This document shows, in pieces, positions 42,424-54,073 of a stretch of 64,000 nt of DNA (its first letter is position 1; every line of letters begins with the position of its first letter). The position numbers were made by a program, and so were the translations under genes. The notes beneath the pieces are model-generated. The model saw only the letters and a list, made by a program, of their open reading frames with translations, was not told the DNA's origin and searched no databases. Source of the DNA: Imhoffiella purpurea (GTDB taxonomy: Bacteria; Pseudomonadota; Gammaproteobacteria; Chromatiales; Chromatiaceae); the NCBI RefSeq assembly GCF_000585215.1, contig NZ_AONC01000045.1, positions 51,338 to 115,337 on the forward strand. The letters run 5' to 3'.

Positions 42424-43644
42424 TCAAGATGGCAGCATCAGCAACTCCTGCGGGTCGATGCCCCAGGTCTTGGGAAGCTCGGCTCCGAGGATCCGCTCCT
42501 CGGAGGCGTTGCTGAGCCGTGACAGATCGAGATCGCTGACGGAGAGGAATTGACGGCGGTTGGCATCCATCACGACTCGGATCACGGGCTTGAACAGGTC
42601 CTCGCGTCCGGATTCGATCACGACCCCGAGCCGACCGCTGCGCAGGCGTACCAGGGTGCCGATCGGATAGATGCCGACGCAGCGGATGAACTGCTGGACG
42701 AGTTCCGGATCCAGATGGTGGCGCCACTCGAGCAGCTTGCGCAGCGCCTGATGCGGCTCGACGCCCTTGTGATAGACGCGCTCGGCGGACATGGCGTCGT
42801 AGACGTCGACGATCGCGGCCATTTTGCCGAATCGGGAGATGCTGGCGCCAGGCTTGCGCTCGGGGTAGCCGCTGCCGTCGATGCGTTCGTGATGCTCGGC
42901 CGTGATCGCCATCGCGATGGGTGAGATCCCCTCGATTCGGGACAGGATGCGGCGGCCTTGGTCGACATGACTGCGCATCAGGGTGAATTCCTGGTCGGTG
43001 AGGCGTCCGGGCTTGTTGAGGATACGGGCGGGAATCATCACCTTGCCGATATCGTGCAGAAGCCCGCCTAGACCGACCTCCTCGACGACCTGCCGCTCCA
43101 GCCCGAGCGAGCGGGCGAGGCAGATCATGAGGATAGCGAGGTTCACCGAGTGCTCGTAATGGTAGCGCCCGACCCGGCGGATGCGGCTGAGCGCGAGCAT
43201 GGCGTCCTGGTTGCGGTGGATGGAGGCGGTCATCTCGCCCACCGTGGCCCTGGCCTGTTCCAGATCCAGCAGCTTGCCGAGCTTCGCCTCGTTCATGAGC
43301 CCGGCGACGATATGGGCGGCCTCGCCATGGATCCGCTTCGCCTGGGTGCGCTCGACGCCGAGCGGGATCTCGCGCTCTTCCGCGCCGCCGTCCTGGGCGA
43401 CCTCCGCCAGATCCTCCTCCAGCGCCTCCGTGACCTCGGTCTCCGTGAGCGCCTCTTCGACGTCGAGACCGAATTCGGTGTCGATATAGAGCTCGCGGAT
43501 ACCCAGTTGGCGAATCCGCTCGAGGGTGCCCTCGCTTTTGAGCGAAAAGCGGTTGCGGATGAAGCCGTGATCCAGCCATCCGCAGTTGAGGTCATGGACG
43601 TACATGCCCAACTGCAGCTGCTCCACGGCTATCTTCTTGATCAT
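42424..43644 (-). CDS. HD-GYP cyclic-di-GMP phosphodiesterase with DUF3391
   Basis: 406 residues. N-terminal DUF3391-like segment (MIKKIAVEQLQLGMYVHDLN), then an acidic linker (TEALEEDLAEVAQDGGAEER), and the HD-GYP domain: HSVNLAILMICLARSLGLER, LLHDIGKVMIPARILNKPGR with the HD pair, HVDQGRRIL and the HHERIDGSGYPERKPG motif that contains GYP. It hydrolyses c-di-GMP at the cytoplasmic side and likely controls motility or biofilm formation. Two chemoreceptors later in the window may be part of the same behaviour but are not linked. Confidence 0.92.
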   Translation of the reverse strand: MIKKIAVEQLQLGMYVHDLNCGWLDHGFIRNRFSLKSEGTLERIRQLGIRELYIDTEFGLDVEEALTETEVTEALEEDLAEVAQDGGAEEREIPLGVERTQAKRIHGEAAHIVAGLMNEAKLGKLLDLEQARATVGEMTASIHRNQDAMLALSRIRRVGRYHYEHSVNLAILMICLARSLGLERQVVEEVGLGGLLHDIGKVMIPARILNKPGRLTDQEFTLMRSHVDQGRRILSRIEGISPIAMAITAEHHERIDGSGYPERKPGASISRFGKMAAIVDVYDAMSAERVYHKGVEPHQALRKLLEWRHHLDPELVQQFIRCVGIYPIGTLVRLRSGRLGVVIESGREDLFKPVIRVVMDANRRQFLSVSDLDLSRLSNASEERILGAELPKTWGIDPQELLMLPS

Positions 43645-43693
43645 GTGGGCGGATCCTGTGGCTCGATCGGTGCGTATGCGGAGACCTGTGTCG

Positions 43694-45364
43694 TCAAGTC
43701 GCCCTCCAGCTCAGCATTTCGCTGGCATGATCGCGCGTCTTCGCGGTGATTTCGGTCCCTCCCAGCATGCGGGCTATCTCGTCGACCCTGGCTTCCTCGT
43801 CCAGCGGCTCGATCCGGGTATGGGTCTGGCCGTCGAGGGTCTCCTTGCGCACCCGGCATTGCCGGTGTGCCTGGGCGGCCACCTGCGGCAGATGGGTGAC
43901 GCACAGCACCTGTCGCGATTCGCCGAGATGCCGCAGCAGGCGCCCGACGATCTCGGCGATTCCGCCTCCGATGCCCACGTCGACCTCGTCGAACACCAGG
44001 GTGGGGACGGTCCCGCAGCTGGCGGTCGCCACCTGGATCGCGAGACTGATGCGCGAGAGTTCGCCGCCCGAGGCGACCTTGGCCAGCGGCTGCAGGGGCT
44101 GGCCGGGGTTGGCGCTGACCATGAAGGCGATCCGTTCCAGCCCTCCGCTGCCGGCACGCTCGGCCGCGAGCGGTTCGGTGCGCACCTCGAACAGTCCGCC
44201 CTTCATGCCGAGCTGCTGCATGGATGCCGTGACGGTCTCGCCAAGTCGCGATCCGCTCTCGGCGCGGGCCGCGCCGAGCAGGCGACCTTGGTCGAGATAG
44301 CGCTCCCAGGCCTGGTCCCGGGCCGTACGCAAGGTGTCGAGATGGACCTCGGCCGTCTCCAGCTCCTCAAGCTCGGTACGGCGCTGATTCAGATACTCGG
44401 GCAGCTCGGCCGGAAGCACCCGGTATTTGCGCGCCAGATCGTGGATCAGGGCCAGTCGGTCCGTGACCCTTTCCAGCTCCGCCGGGTCGAGCTCCAGCCC
44501 GTCGAGATAATGTCGGAGCCCGGCGGCCGCCTCTCCGGCATGGATCGCCGCCGTTTCGAGCAGATCGCGACATTCACCCAGGCCGGGATCGATGTCGATG
44601 AGCTCCTCGATCTCGCCGGTCGCCGATCTCAGCTGATCTTCCAGCGAGGGCTCCGACTCGGACAGCTGTTGCAGGATGCGCCCAGCGGTCTGCTGCAGAC
44701 GGTCCAGGTGGCCCAGCCGGCGCTGCTCCTGATCCAGCGTCTCGATCTCATCGGCATCCAGGCCCAGCTGCTCGAGCTCCTCCAGGGTGAATCGGAGCAG
44801 GTCGATCCGCGAGGCCCGATCCCGGCTGGCGCTCTCCAGATCGGAATGGCGCTGCGCCAGATCCCGGTAGTCGGCGAAGGCCGAGGCCACCGCCTGGGCT
44901 AGATCGGTATGGCCGCCGTAGGCATCGAGCAGGTCGCGCTGGGCGGCCGGGCGCAGCAGCGACTGGTGGGCGTGCTGTCCGTGAATGTCCACCAGCAGAT
45001 CGCCGAGCTCGCGCAGCTGGCTCCCGCTCGCGGGGCGTCCGTTGACATAGGCGCGCGAGCGTCCCTCGCGGGGGATCAGGCGCCGCAGGATGCAGATCCC
45101 CTCGTCGTCCAGGTCCTGATCGGCGAGCCAGCGCTCCGCCGCCGGGCATCGGGTCAGATCGAACTGGGCGAGAATCTCGGCGCGCTCGGCGCCGGCGCGT
45201 ACGAGTGCGGCCTCGGCCTTCTCGCCCAGAACCAGGCCCAGGGCGTCGATGAGGATGGACTTGCCGGCACCCGTTTCGCCGGTGAGTGCCGTCATTCCCA
45301 GGTTCCAATCCAGTTCCAGGCTGCTGACGATGGCCAGGTCCCGGACCAGCAGATGGCTCAGCAT
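43694..45364 (-). CDS. recN: DNA repair ATPase RecN
   Basis: 556 residues, the usual RecN length. SMC-like architecture: Walker A in GMTALTGETGAGKSILIDAL, a central coiled coil of about 200 residues, the ABC signature KVASGGELSRISLAIQVATA and Walker B PTLVFDEVDVGIGGGIAE. It acts in recombinational repair of double-strand breaks. Its start overlaps the end of nadK by seven bases, as in other gammaproteobacteria where nadK-recN are paired. SOS boxes were not seen near the start because expression comes from the nadK promoter region. Confidence 0.94.
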   Translation of the reverse strand: MLSHLLVRDLAIVSSLELDWNLGMTALTGETGAGKSILIDALGLVLGEKAEAALVRAGAERAEILAQFDLTRCPAAERWLADQDLDDEGICILRRLIPREGRSRAYVNGRPASGSQLRELGDLLVDIHGQHAHQSLLRPAAQRDLLDAYGGHTDLAQAVASAFADYRDLAQRHSDLESASRDRASRIDLLRFTLEELEQLGLDADEIETLDQEQRRLGHLDRLQQTAGRILQQLSESEPSLEDQLRSATGEIEELIDIDPGLGECRDLLETAAIHAGEAAAGLRHYLDGLELDPAELERVTDRLALIHDLARKYRVLPAELPEYLNQRRTELEELETAEVHLDTLRTARDQAWERYLDQGRLLGAARAESGSRLGETVTASMQQLGMKGGLFEVRTEPLAAERAGSGGLERIAFMVSANPGQPLQPLAKVASGGELSRISLAIQVATASCGTVPTLVFDEVDVGIGGGIAEIVGRLLRHLGESRQVLCVTHLPQVAAQAHRQCRVRKETLDGQTHTRIEPLDEEARVDEIARMLGGTEITAKTRDHASEMLSWRAT

Positions 45365-46257
45365 GGATTCACCCGCCTCTGGGTGTGCCCACCCCAGTGC
45401 AGCTTGGCGCGCAATATCTTGTAATGGTCGTGTCCCTTGGGGTGCAACAGGCGCACCCGGTCCGGGTGGCGATCGATATGGACGGTCGCCTCGGGCGGTA
45501 GCTGACAGTACGTCTGTCCGTCGCAGGTGACCTGAACGTGCCCATGGTCATGCCCGCGCACCCGGACATCGATGCGTCGGTCGCCCGGGACCACCAGGGG
45601 CCGGTTGCTCAGATCGTGCGGACAGATGGGCACGAGCAGGATGGCGTCCAGCGCCGGATCGACGATCGGTCCTCCACCCGAGAGGGCGTAGGCGGTGGAG
45701 CCGGTCGGGGTGGCGACGATGAGCCCGTCCGAGCGCTGGGCGTTGACGAAGCGGCCGTCGATATAGGTCTCGAACTCGATCATCCGTGCCGTATTCCATT
45801 TATGGATGGCGACATCGTTGAAGGCCGAGTAGGGCTCCCCGCTGGAACCCTCGGCCTGTACCGCGGCCTGGAGCATCGAGCGGTCCTCGGCGTCGAAAGC
45901 TCCGCTCAGGATCTGGTCGATGGTCGATTCGATCTCCTCCGGCGAGACGTCGACCAGGAATCCGAGCCGGCCCAGGTTGATGCCCACGAGCGGTACGCCG
46001 GGGACGGCCATGCTGCGCGCGGCGTGCAGCAATGTGCCGTCGCCGCCGACCACGATAATGAGATCGCAGCGGGCTCCCAGTTCCTCGAGCGCGACGGGCG
46101 CGCCGATCGCGGCGCCGATCAGATGGGCGCTCTCGGCGTCGAGCAGGACCTCGAGCGCGTGCGCGTGCAGATGGATGATGAGACGCCGCAGGGTTCCCTG
46201 TACCCGCTCCGGGTCTCCTTGTTTGGCAACGATGCCGACGGTCTGAAATAACGGCAT
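45358..46257 (-). CDS. nadK: NAD kinase
   Basis: 299 residues from the ATG at 46257; the upstream in-frame starts add a non-conserved tail. Motifs: CDLIIVVGGDGTLLHAARSM (GGDGT catalytic), VPLVGINLGRLGFLVDVSPE (NxGxLGFL), RSDGLIVATPTGSTAYALSG and DPALDAILLVPICPHDLSNR. It phosphorylates NAD to NADP in the cytoplasm. It is the first gene of nadK-recN and diverges from the hrcA heat-shock operon over 299 bases that contain the sigma70 promoter and CIRCE on the other strand. Confidence 0.94.
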   Translation of the reverse strand: MPLFQTVGIVAKQGDPERVQGTLRRLIIHLHAHALEVLLDAESAHLIGAAIGAPVALEELGARCDLIIVVGGDGTLLHAARSMAVPGVPLVGINLGRLGFLVDVSPEEIESTIDQILSGAFDAEDRSMLQAAVQAEGSSGEPYSAFNDVAIHKWNTARMIEFETYIDGRFVNAQRSDGLIVATPTGSTAYALSGGGPIVDPALDAILLVPICPHDLSNRPLVVPGDRRIDVRVRGHDHGHVQVTCDGQTYCQLPPEATVHIDRHPDRVRLLHPKGHDHYKILRAKLHWGGHTQRRVNPC

Positions 46258-46425
46258 GGGTCTCTGAATGGTGAATGTGGGGAGGCCGGCGGCGCGAACG
46301 CTCAAACGTTAGCATGGGGTCCCATCGGCGCCAATACCGACGCAGGGGCGGGGCGAGGATCGGCTCCGGGGTCTCGCGATGTCGGATTAGGGGCCGAATC
46401 CGTCTCGGTGGCGACGGGCCGAGCC

Positions 46426-46487
46426 TTGACAGCCTGGGTACGAATCCCTAAATTGCGGTGTTAGCACTCTGCTTCGGTGAGTGCTAA
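46426..46487 (+). promoter_or_regulatory. Sigma70-type promoter with CIRCE operator for the hrcA operon
   Basis: TTGACA (46426-46431), 17 bases, TAAATT (46449-46454) forms a strong promoter. Directly downstream is a perfect CIRCE element TTAGCACTC-N9-GAGTGCTAA (46461-46487), the binding site of HrcA. HrcA bound here would block the heat-shock operon; heat inactivates it. The rest of the 299-base divergent region holds nothing else I can assign. Confidence 0.93.
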
Positions 46488-46556
46488 AAAAATCGGATCC
46501 CAGCATCGCCTCGCGGGTTCGACGGTCTCCATCCAACGGTCATTGGTGTCGACGAC

Positions 46557-47609
46557 TTGGCTAACGATACGCGATACGGCGACTCACAGGTGAGCGATCG
46601 CGCACTGCACTTCCTCAAGGCGCTGGTGGAGCGCTATATCCGGGAAGGGCAGCCGGTCGGCTCCAGAACCCTGGCCAAGGATACAGGGCTCGAGCTGAGT
46701 CCGGCGACCATCCGCAACGTGATGTCGGATCTCGAGGATCTGGGCCTGGTGGTGTCGCCGCATACCTCGGCCGGACGCGTACCGACGGTCGCCGGTTACC
46801 GGCTGTTCGTCGATTCGCTGATCACTGTGCGCCCGCCCTCGGATGACGACATCGCCTCGCTGCGCGGCCGGTTCGACGTCAATATGGATGCCAAGGCGCT
46901 GGTCGAGACCGCCTCGAACCTCCTGTCCGGCATCACCCATCTGGCCGGCGTGGTCATGATGCCTCGGCACGAGCGTCACGTCTTCCGCCAGATCGAGCTG
47001 TTGCCGCTGTCCGAGAGCCGGGTGCTGGCCATTCTGGTGACCAGCGAGGGCGAGGTCCACAACCGTATCGTCAATACGGACCGGCGCTTCACCGCGTCGG
47101 AGCTGGAACAGGCGTCGAATTTCCTGAACCAGATGTTCACCGGTCAGGACCTCAGCGCGGTGCGCAAGCGCGTGCTGGACGACATGAAGGACACGCACGC
47201 CGACATGGATCAGATGATGGTGCGCGCACTGGCGATTGCCCAAGGCGTCGTCGAGTCCGCCGAGGCGCGCGACGACTGCTTCATCGCCGGACAGACCAAT
47301 CTGATGGAGTTCGGCGAGCTGGCGAACATGGACAGGCTCAAGCAGCTGTTCGACGCCTTCAACAAGAAGCGCGAGATCCTGCACATCCTGGATCGCTGCA
47401 TCGCCGCCGACGGCGTGCAGATCTTCATCGGCGAAGAGTCCGGATACGGGCTGCTCGACGACTGCAGCCTGGTGACGACCAATTATCGCGTCGAGGGCAA
47501 GGTGGTCGGCGTACTTGGGGTTATCGGTCCGACGCGCATGGACTATCAGCGCGTGATTCCGATCGTCGACGTCACGGCGCGGCTGCTGTCCGCCGCGTTG
47601 CGGCAATGA
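46557..47609 (+). CDS. hrcA: Heat-inducible repressor HrcA
   Basis: 350 residues from a TTG at 46557; a GTG at 46590 (VSDRALHFLKALVERYIREG) is an equally plausible start since most HrcA proteins begin near that residue. The HTH region is QPVGSRTLAKDTGLELSPAT and IRNVMSDLEDLGLVVSPHTS, and the C-terminal domain has VFRQIELLPLSESRVLAILV and YRVEGKVVGVLGVIGPTRMD. It binds CIRCE upstream of its own gene and thereby regulates itself and grpE-dnaK-dnaJ. Neither start has a clear ribosome site. Confidence 0.93.
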   Translation: MANDTRYGDSQVSDRALHFLKALVERYIREGQPVGSRTLAKDTGLELSPATIRNVMSDLEDLGLVVSPHTSAGRVPTVAGYRLFVDSLITVRPPSDDDIASLRGRFDVNMDAKALVETASNLLSGITHLAGVVMMPRHERHVFRQIELLPLSESRVLAILVTSEGEVHNRIVNTDRRFTASELEQASNFLNQMFTGQDLSAVRKRVLDDMKDTHADMDQMMVRALAIAQGVVESAEARDDCFIAGQTNLMEFGELANMDRLKQLFDAFNKKREILHILDRCIAADGVQIFIGEESGYGLLDDCSLVTTNYRVEGKVVGVLGVIGPTRMDYQRVIPIVDVTARLLSAALRQ

Positions 47610-47690
47610 TCGCCTGGAAACAGGCGTCGCGGATCACACATTCATTCCGGCCTCGCTCATGCGAGGTCGCAGGCAGAATCGGAGGTCATC

Positions 47691-48338
47691 ATGAGCACGG
47701 ATCCACATCGCATGGAGTCCACGGAGGAGGCTGAAGACGCCCGGCCGACGGAGGACGCGGCAATGCGCGCGGCCGTGGACGCCTATATGGAGGCGACCGC
47801 GGCCGAGTCCGCCGCTGCGGCGGAGGGCGAGGCCGAGGCCGAGAATCAGGCCGCCCAGGCATCGCCCGAGGAACTGGCCGCCGCGCTGGAGGCGGCGAAG
47901 GCCGAGGCCGATGAACAGCGCACCCAGGCGCTGCGCGCGCGCGCCGACATCGAGAACCTGCGCCGCCGCCACAACGCCGAGTTGGAGAAGGCGCACAAAT
48001 ACGCCCTCGACGGTTTCGTGCGCGAACTGCTGCAGGTACGCGACAGCCTGGAGCTCGGTCATCAGGCCGCGCTGGATGCCTCGGTGGACATCGACAAGCT
48101 GCGCGAGGGGACCGAGCTCACCCTGAAACTCCTGGGCGATACCATGGACAAGTTCGGGGTCGCCCAGGTCGATCCGCTGGATCAGCCCTTCGATCCCGAG
48201 CTGCATCAGGCCATGTCGATGCAGCCGCGCGCGGACGTGGCGCCCAACACCGTGGTGGCGGTCATCCAGAAGGGCTACACGCTCAACGGCAGGCTGGTGC
48301 GTCCGGCCTTGGTCATGGTGTCGCAGCAGGCATCCTGA
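47691..48338 (+). CDS. grpE: Nucleotide exchange factor GrpE
   Basis: 215 residues. After an acidic, Ala-rich N-terminal helix ([20 protein letters not shown]) come the long dimerising helix and the conserved beta-domain: [60 protein letters not shown] and [20 protein letters not shown]. It releases ADP from DnaK and acts as thermosensor. It follows hrcA by 81 bases in the same operon; TGAGGTCATC-like purine sequence precedes the ATG. Confidence 0.94.
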   Translation: MSTDPHRMESTEEAEDARPTEDAAMRAAVDAYMEATAAESAAAAEGEAEAENQAAQASPEELAAALEAAKAEADEQRTQALRARADIENLRRRHNAELEKAHKYALDGFVRELLQVRDSLELGHQAALDASVDIDKLREGTELTLKLLGDTMDKFGVAQVDPLDQPFDPELHQAMSMQPRADVAPNTVVAVIQKGYTLNGRLVRPALVMVSQQAS

Positions 48339-48427
48339 GGCCGGTCTTGAAGGCTCTCGGATCCCCCCCAACTGCACAGAATCATTCGGCGCCGCTGCGC
48401 CACTGAAGAAATTTGGAGACAGAGAAC

Positions 48428-50362
<1,935 letters not shown>

Positions 50363-50399
50363 GGTGACGAACTAGCCGCCGACCTCTAGTCCGAAGGGC

Positions 50400-50433
50400 G
50401 AAAGCGTACAGGTGACAACACCCGTGCGCTTTC
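50400..50433 (+). terminator. Intercistronic hairpin between dnaK and dnaJ
   Basis: Arm 50400-50414 (begins GAAAGCGTACAGGTG) pairs with 50419-50433 (CACCCGTGCGCTTTC) over 15 positions with two or three weak pairs. The loop is four bases. It lies 38 bases after the dnaK stop and 52 before dnaJ. No T-run, so it is more likely an RNA stabiliser or partial terminator that lowers dnaJ relative to dnaK than a full terminator. Confidence 0.5.
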
Positions 50434-50485
50434 TGCTTGATGGGCCTGTTAAGATGATCGGTTGCCGGTAGCTGGAAGCAAATCA

Positions 50486-51637
50486 ATGTCAAAACGCGAT
50501 TACTACGAAGTCCTGGGCGTCCAACGCAATGCGAGCGAGGCCGACATCAAGAAGGCCTTTCGCCGTCTGGCGATGAAGTATCATCCCGACCGCAACACGG
50601 GTGAGCCGGACGCCGAGACCAAGTTCAAGGAGGCCAAGCAGGCCTACGATGTCCTCAGCGACGCCAAGAAACGCTCGGCCTACGACCAGTTCGGTCATGC
50701 CGGGGTGGACGCGGGCGCCGGAGGATTCGGGGGCTTCGGCGGCGGTCCCGGGGACTTCGCGGGTGCGGGCTCCTTCTCCGATATCTTCGGCGACGTCTTC
50801 GGCGACATCTTCGGCGGGCGCGCCTCCGGCGGCAGGCGCGGTCAGCGCGGTGTCGACCTGCGCTACGATCTGTCCCTCACCCTGGAGGAAGCGGTCTCCG
50901 GTAAGGACGTCAAGATCCGCATTCCCACCCTGGTGGACTGTCAGTTCTGTGGCGGCTCCGGGGCCAAGCCGGGCACCCAGCCCAAGCAATGCCCGACCTG
51001 CGGCGGCATGGGGCAGGTGCGGATGCAGCAGGGCTTCTTCTCCATCCAGCAGGCCTGCCCCGAGTGCCGTGGAACGGGCACCGTGGTCGAGGATCCCTGT
51101 CCGCACTGTCGCGGACGCGGCCGCATCCAGGAGGAGAAAACGCTGTCGGTGAAGGTGCCGGCCGGCGTGGATACCGGAGACCGCATCCGTCTGGCCGGCG
51201 AGGGCGAGCGGGGCGAGCATGGCGGCCCCCCCGGGGACCTCTATGTGCAGGTCCAGGTCATGGAACACCCCATCTTCACCCGCGAGGACAGCAATCTCTA
51301 CTGCCAGGTCCCGATCGGCTTCGTCACGGCGGCCCTGGGCGGCGAGCTCGAGGTGCCGACGCTCGACGGCAAGGTGATGCTCAAGATCCCGGCCGGTACC
51401 CAGACGGGAAAGATGTTCCGGGTTCGCAACAAGGGTGTGAAGCCGGTCCGGGGCGGCGTCGTGGGCGATCTCATCTGCCGGGTAACCGTGGAGACGCCGG
51501 TCAATCTCACCGATCGCCAGAAGGAACTGCTCCAGGAGTTCGAGACGAGCGTCCAGGAGGGCGGGTCGCGGCACAATCCGCAGTCCCATTCCTGGCTCGA
51601 CGGCGTCAAGAGCTTCTTCGAAAAGATGGGCCTCTAG
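50486..51637 (+). CDS. dnaJ: Hsp40 co-chaperone DnaJ
   Basis: 383 residues from the ATG at 50486 (the ATG eight codons earlier is not conserved). J domain with [20 protein letters not shown] and the HPD motif in [20 protein letters not shown], a Gly/Phe-rich region ([17 protein letters not shown]), four CxxCxGxG zinc repeats ([42 protein letters not shown]) and the C-terminal peptide-binding domain. It stimulates DnaK ATPase. Last chaperone gene of the operon. Confidence 0.95.
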   Translation: MSKRDYYEVLGVQRNASEADIKKAFRRLAMKYHPDRNTGEPDAETKFKEAKQAYDVLSDAKKRSAYDQFGHAGVDAGAGGFGGFGGGPGDFAGAGSFSDIFGDVFGDIFGGRASGGRRGQRGVDLRYDLSLTLEEAVSGKDVKIRIPTLVDCQFCGGSGAKPGTQPKQCPTCGGMGQVRMQQGFFSIQQACPECRGTGTVVEDPCPHCRGRGRIQEEKTLSVKVPAGVDTGDRIRLAGEGERGEHGGPPGDLYVQVQVMEHPIFTREDSNLYCQVPIGFVTAALGGELEVPTLDGKVMLKIPAGTQTGKMFRVRNKGVKPVRGGVVGDLICRVTVETPVNLTDRQKELLQEFETSVQEGGSRHNPQSHSWLDGVKSFFEKMGL

Positions 51638-51690
51638 GTCTGGCGATCCGATCGGCCACCCCTTGTCTGCGCCACCCCGATCCGGCGTGA

Positions 51691-52536
<846 letters not shown>

Positions 52537-52612
52537 GGTCTCTTCCGCGCGGCGGCGAGGACGGGCTGTTAGAGTTAGAGCCCGAGCGGGCCGACGCCGC
52601 GGTCGGGCCGAT

Positions 52613-52999
52613 TCATGACTCGCAGGAGTATCCGTGGGCGATGAGCCCTTCCTCCAGGTCGTCCGCGACCATGGGATGCGATAGCAGGTAGGCGGGGGCG
52701 TTCAGCGAATAGTCGCCGATCGCATCGTCGACGGCCGTTTCCCATTCCTCGATAGCGTAGTCGCCGCGTCCGAGCCACATGAGGGCCACCAGCTCGGCGC
52801 GCTGGCGTTCGCTCATCTCGCCGATCGCCTGGGTCATCTCCCGGACGCTGTAATCCTCGCTATGATCGGCGAGGATCTGCAGTGCCCAGTCCTCGGTGGG
52901 ACTCGAGGGTGTGTCCGGAATGACCACCTCCTCCTTGGCTTGGAACTCCCGGGCCTTATCGATGATGTAGCACAGGATCTCGAGCTTGAGGTGAAGCAT
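52613..52999 (-). CDS. DUF3775-domain protein
   Basis: 128 residues, acidic, no membrane segment. Recognisable are LHLKLEILCYIIDKAREFQA, NWAL-like DWALQILADHSEDYSVREMT and LVALMWLGRGDYAIEEWETA, then YLLSHPMVADDLEEGLIAHG; this matches DUF3775 proteins, whose function is unknown. It is convergent with dapB. The 300 bases upstream of its start up to the tRNA promoter contain no other gene that I can support. Confidence 0.75.
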   Translation of the reverse strand: MLHLKLEILCYIIDKAREFQAKEEVVIPDTPSSPTEDWALQILADHSEDYSVREMTQAIGEMSERQRAELVALMWLGRGDYAIEEWETAVDDAIGDYSLNAPAYLLSHPMVADDLEEGLIAHGYSCES

Positions 53000-53262
53000 A
53001 CCTGGGTTCCTCCCCCTGTTTCAGGTCGACCCATGATTTCGCCAGGATGGCTATCCTGGGGACGGCCCGGTCTCTGGGTACCACCCGAGTGTACTACGAT
53101 CGATCGGCCTACCGGAGAGAAGCCCGCCGAATGCGATCTGGATCGTCGTCTCGACAGCCCGGAGTCTCGGGAATCCTGCGTCGAGGAACCTGGCAACACG
53201 CCCGCTTGCGGACGAAGCGCTTGGGTCGGTTCGATCCAATAGCGCTGCAACGCAAAAAATGC
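53000..53262. other. Intergenic region without visible features
   Basis: Between the DUF3775 start and the tRNA promoter I see no reading frame with recognisable homology and no strong structure. It must hold the DUF3775 promoter on the minus strand; the text near 53080-53110 (GTGTACTACGATCGATCGG) is the least GC-rich part. Confidence 0.4.
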
Positions 53263-53291
53263 TTGCACGATGTGGGGCTCGAATATATCAT
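53263..53291 (+). promoter_or_regulatory. Promoter of the initiator tRNA gene
   Basis: TTGCAC (53263-53268), a 17-base spacer and TATCAT (53286-53291; 5 of 6 to consensus) lie just before the tRNA. Transcription would start about 53298, giving a very short leader to the mature 5' end at 53304. The sequence is markedly AT-rich locally. Confidence 0.55.
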
Positions 53292-53303
53292 TAGCAGCTC
53301 AAT

Positions 53304-53380
<77 letters not shown>

Positions 53381-53384
53381 TTTG

Positions 53385-53421
53385 AAAAAGGGCTTAGATG
53401 CATTCCATCTAAGCCCTTTTT
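53385..53421 (+). terminator. Rho-independent terminator of tRNA-fMet
   Basis: A perfect stem of AAAAAGGGCTTAGATG (53385-53400) with CATCTAAGCCCTTTTT (53406-53421), five-base loop, followed by TCTTTG. The A/T flanks make it a strong bidirectional intrinsic terminator. Confidence 0.92.
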
Positions 53422-53567
53422 CTTTGTCTCGGCGTTATCTAGTCGAACTTCATCCCGCTCTTCGTCATGTCGCCATGACCTATCTCGCCCTCGTCCATTC
53501 CGGTTTAATTGACCGGCGGTCGGTCGAAATTCTATATCTTTATTTTGTTCATAAGTTTAGTGCGGTC

Positions 53568-53908
53568 ATGCTGGTATCAAAGAGGACGGTTGCCGTTGCC
53601 GCCGTGTATTTAGGAACGTTCATGGCGACGCTCGCGATCAGCATCGTGATGCGTCGCCCTTCCTGCGATTCAGTCGAGCCTGGAAACTAGCCTGTCTGGT
53701 CTTCAATGGGTGGTGGGAGCGTACACCCTCTGCCTCTCTGCGTTCATGTTGTCTGCTGGACCACTCGCAGACCGCTATGGGCGCAAGCGCACATGGCTCA
53801 TTTGCGGTTGGGTTTGCAGGAATTTTAGGGCTGGTGGCGGCCGGAGTGGTTGCGCGCTCATCACCAGGCAGTGACAGCCGGTGCTCGCCCAAGCTGATCC
53901 CGGCCAAG
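53568..53908 (+). pseudogene. Decayed MFS transporter fragment (DHA2/EmrB type, N-terminal)
   Basis: Reading three frames in turn gives a continuous MFS start: VAVAAVYLGTFMATLAISIV in frame one, then LPAIQSSLETSLSGLQWVVG and PLADRYGRKRTWLI (motif A, DRYGRKR) after a shift near 53650, then GFAGILGLVAAGVVARSSPG after a second shift near 53800. This is the first three or four helices of a 14-helix drug exporter; the remaining 350 residues are absent. It has at least two frameshifts and ends in an IS200 remnant, so it cannot be functional. Confidence 0.6.
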
Positions 53909-53926
53909 TAGTAATGTGGACCCCAA

Positions 53927-54073
53927 ATGGCACGGATCCACGGCGAACGGCAACGCAACTATCGGGGTCAGTATTTCTGGGCGCGCGGCTATTTTGCGTC
54001 GACGGTCGGCCGAGATGAAACCCTAAAAGCCCCCGGCTCTGCCGGGGGATGGTTACTTGATGACAGGCCCTAG
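53927..54073 (+). mobile_element. IS200/IS605-type remnant (transposase fragment and end hairpin)
   Basis: The frame from 53927 reads ARIHGERQRNYRGQYFWARG and YFASTVGRDE, the conserved core of IS200 TnpA (compare FWARGYFVSTVG in complete enzymes, with the HUH histidine motif lying upstream and missing). Immediately after comes AAAGCCCCCGGCTCTGCCGG, a CCCCCGGC-TCT-GCCGGGGG hairpin (54030-54048) followed by ATGGTTA, the usual subterminal hairpin of these elements. The 5' half is gone. It abuts the stop of the chemoreceptor gene. Confidence 0.7.
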
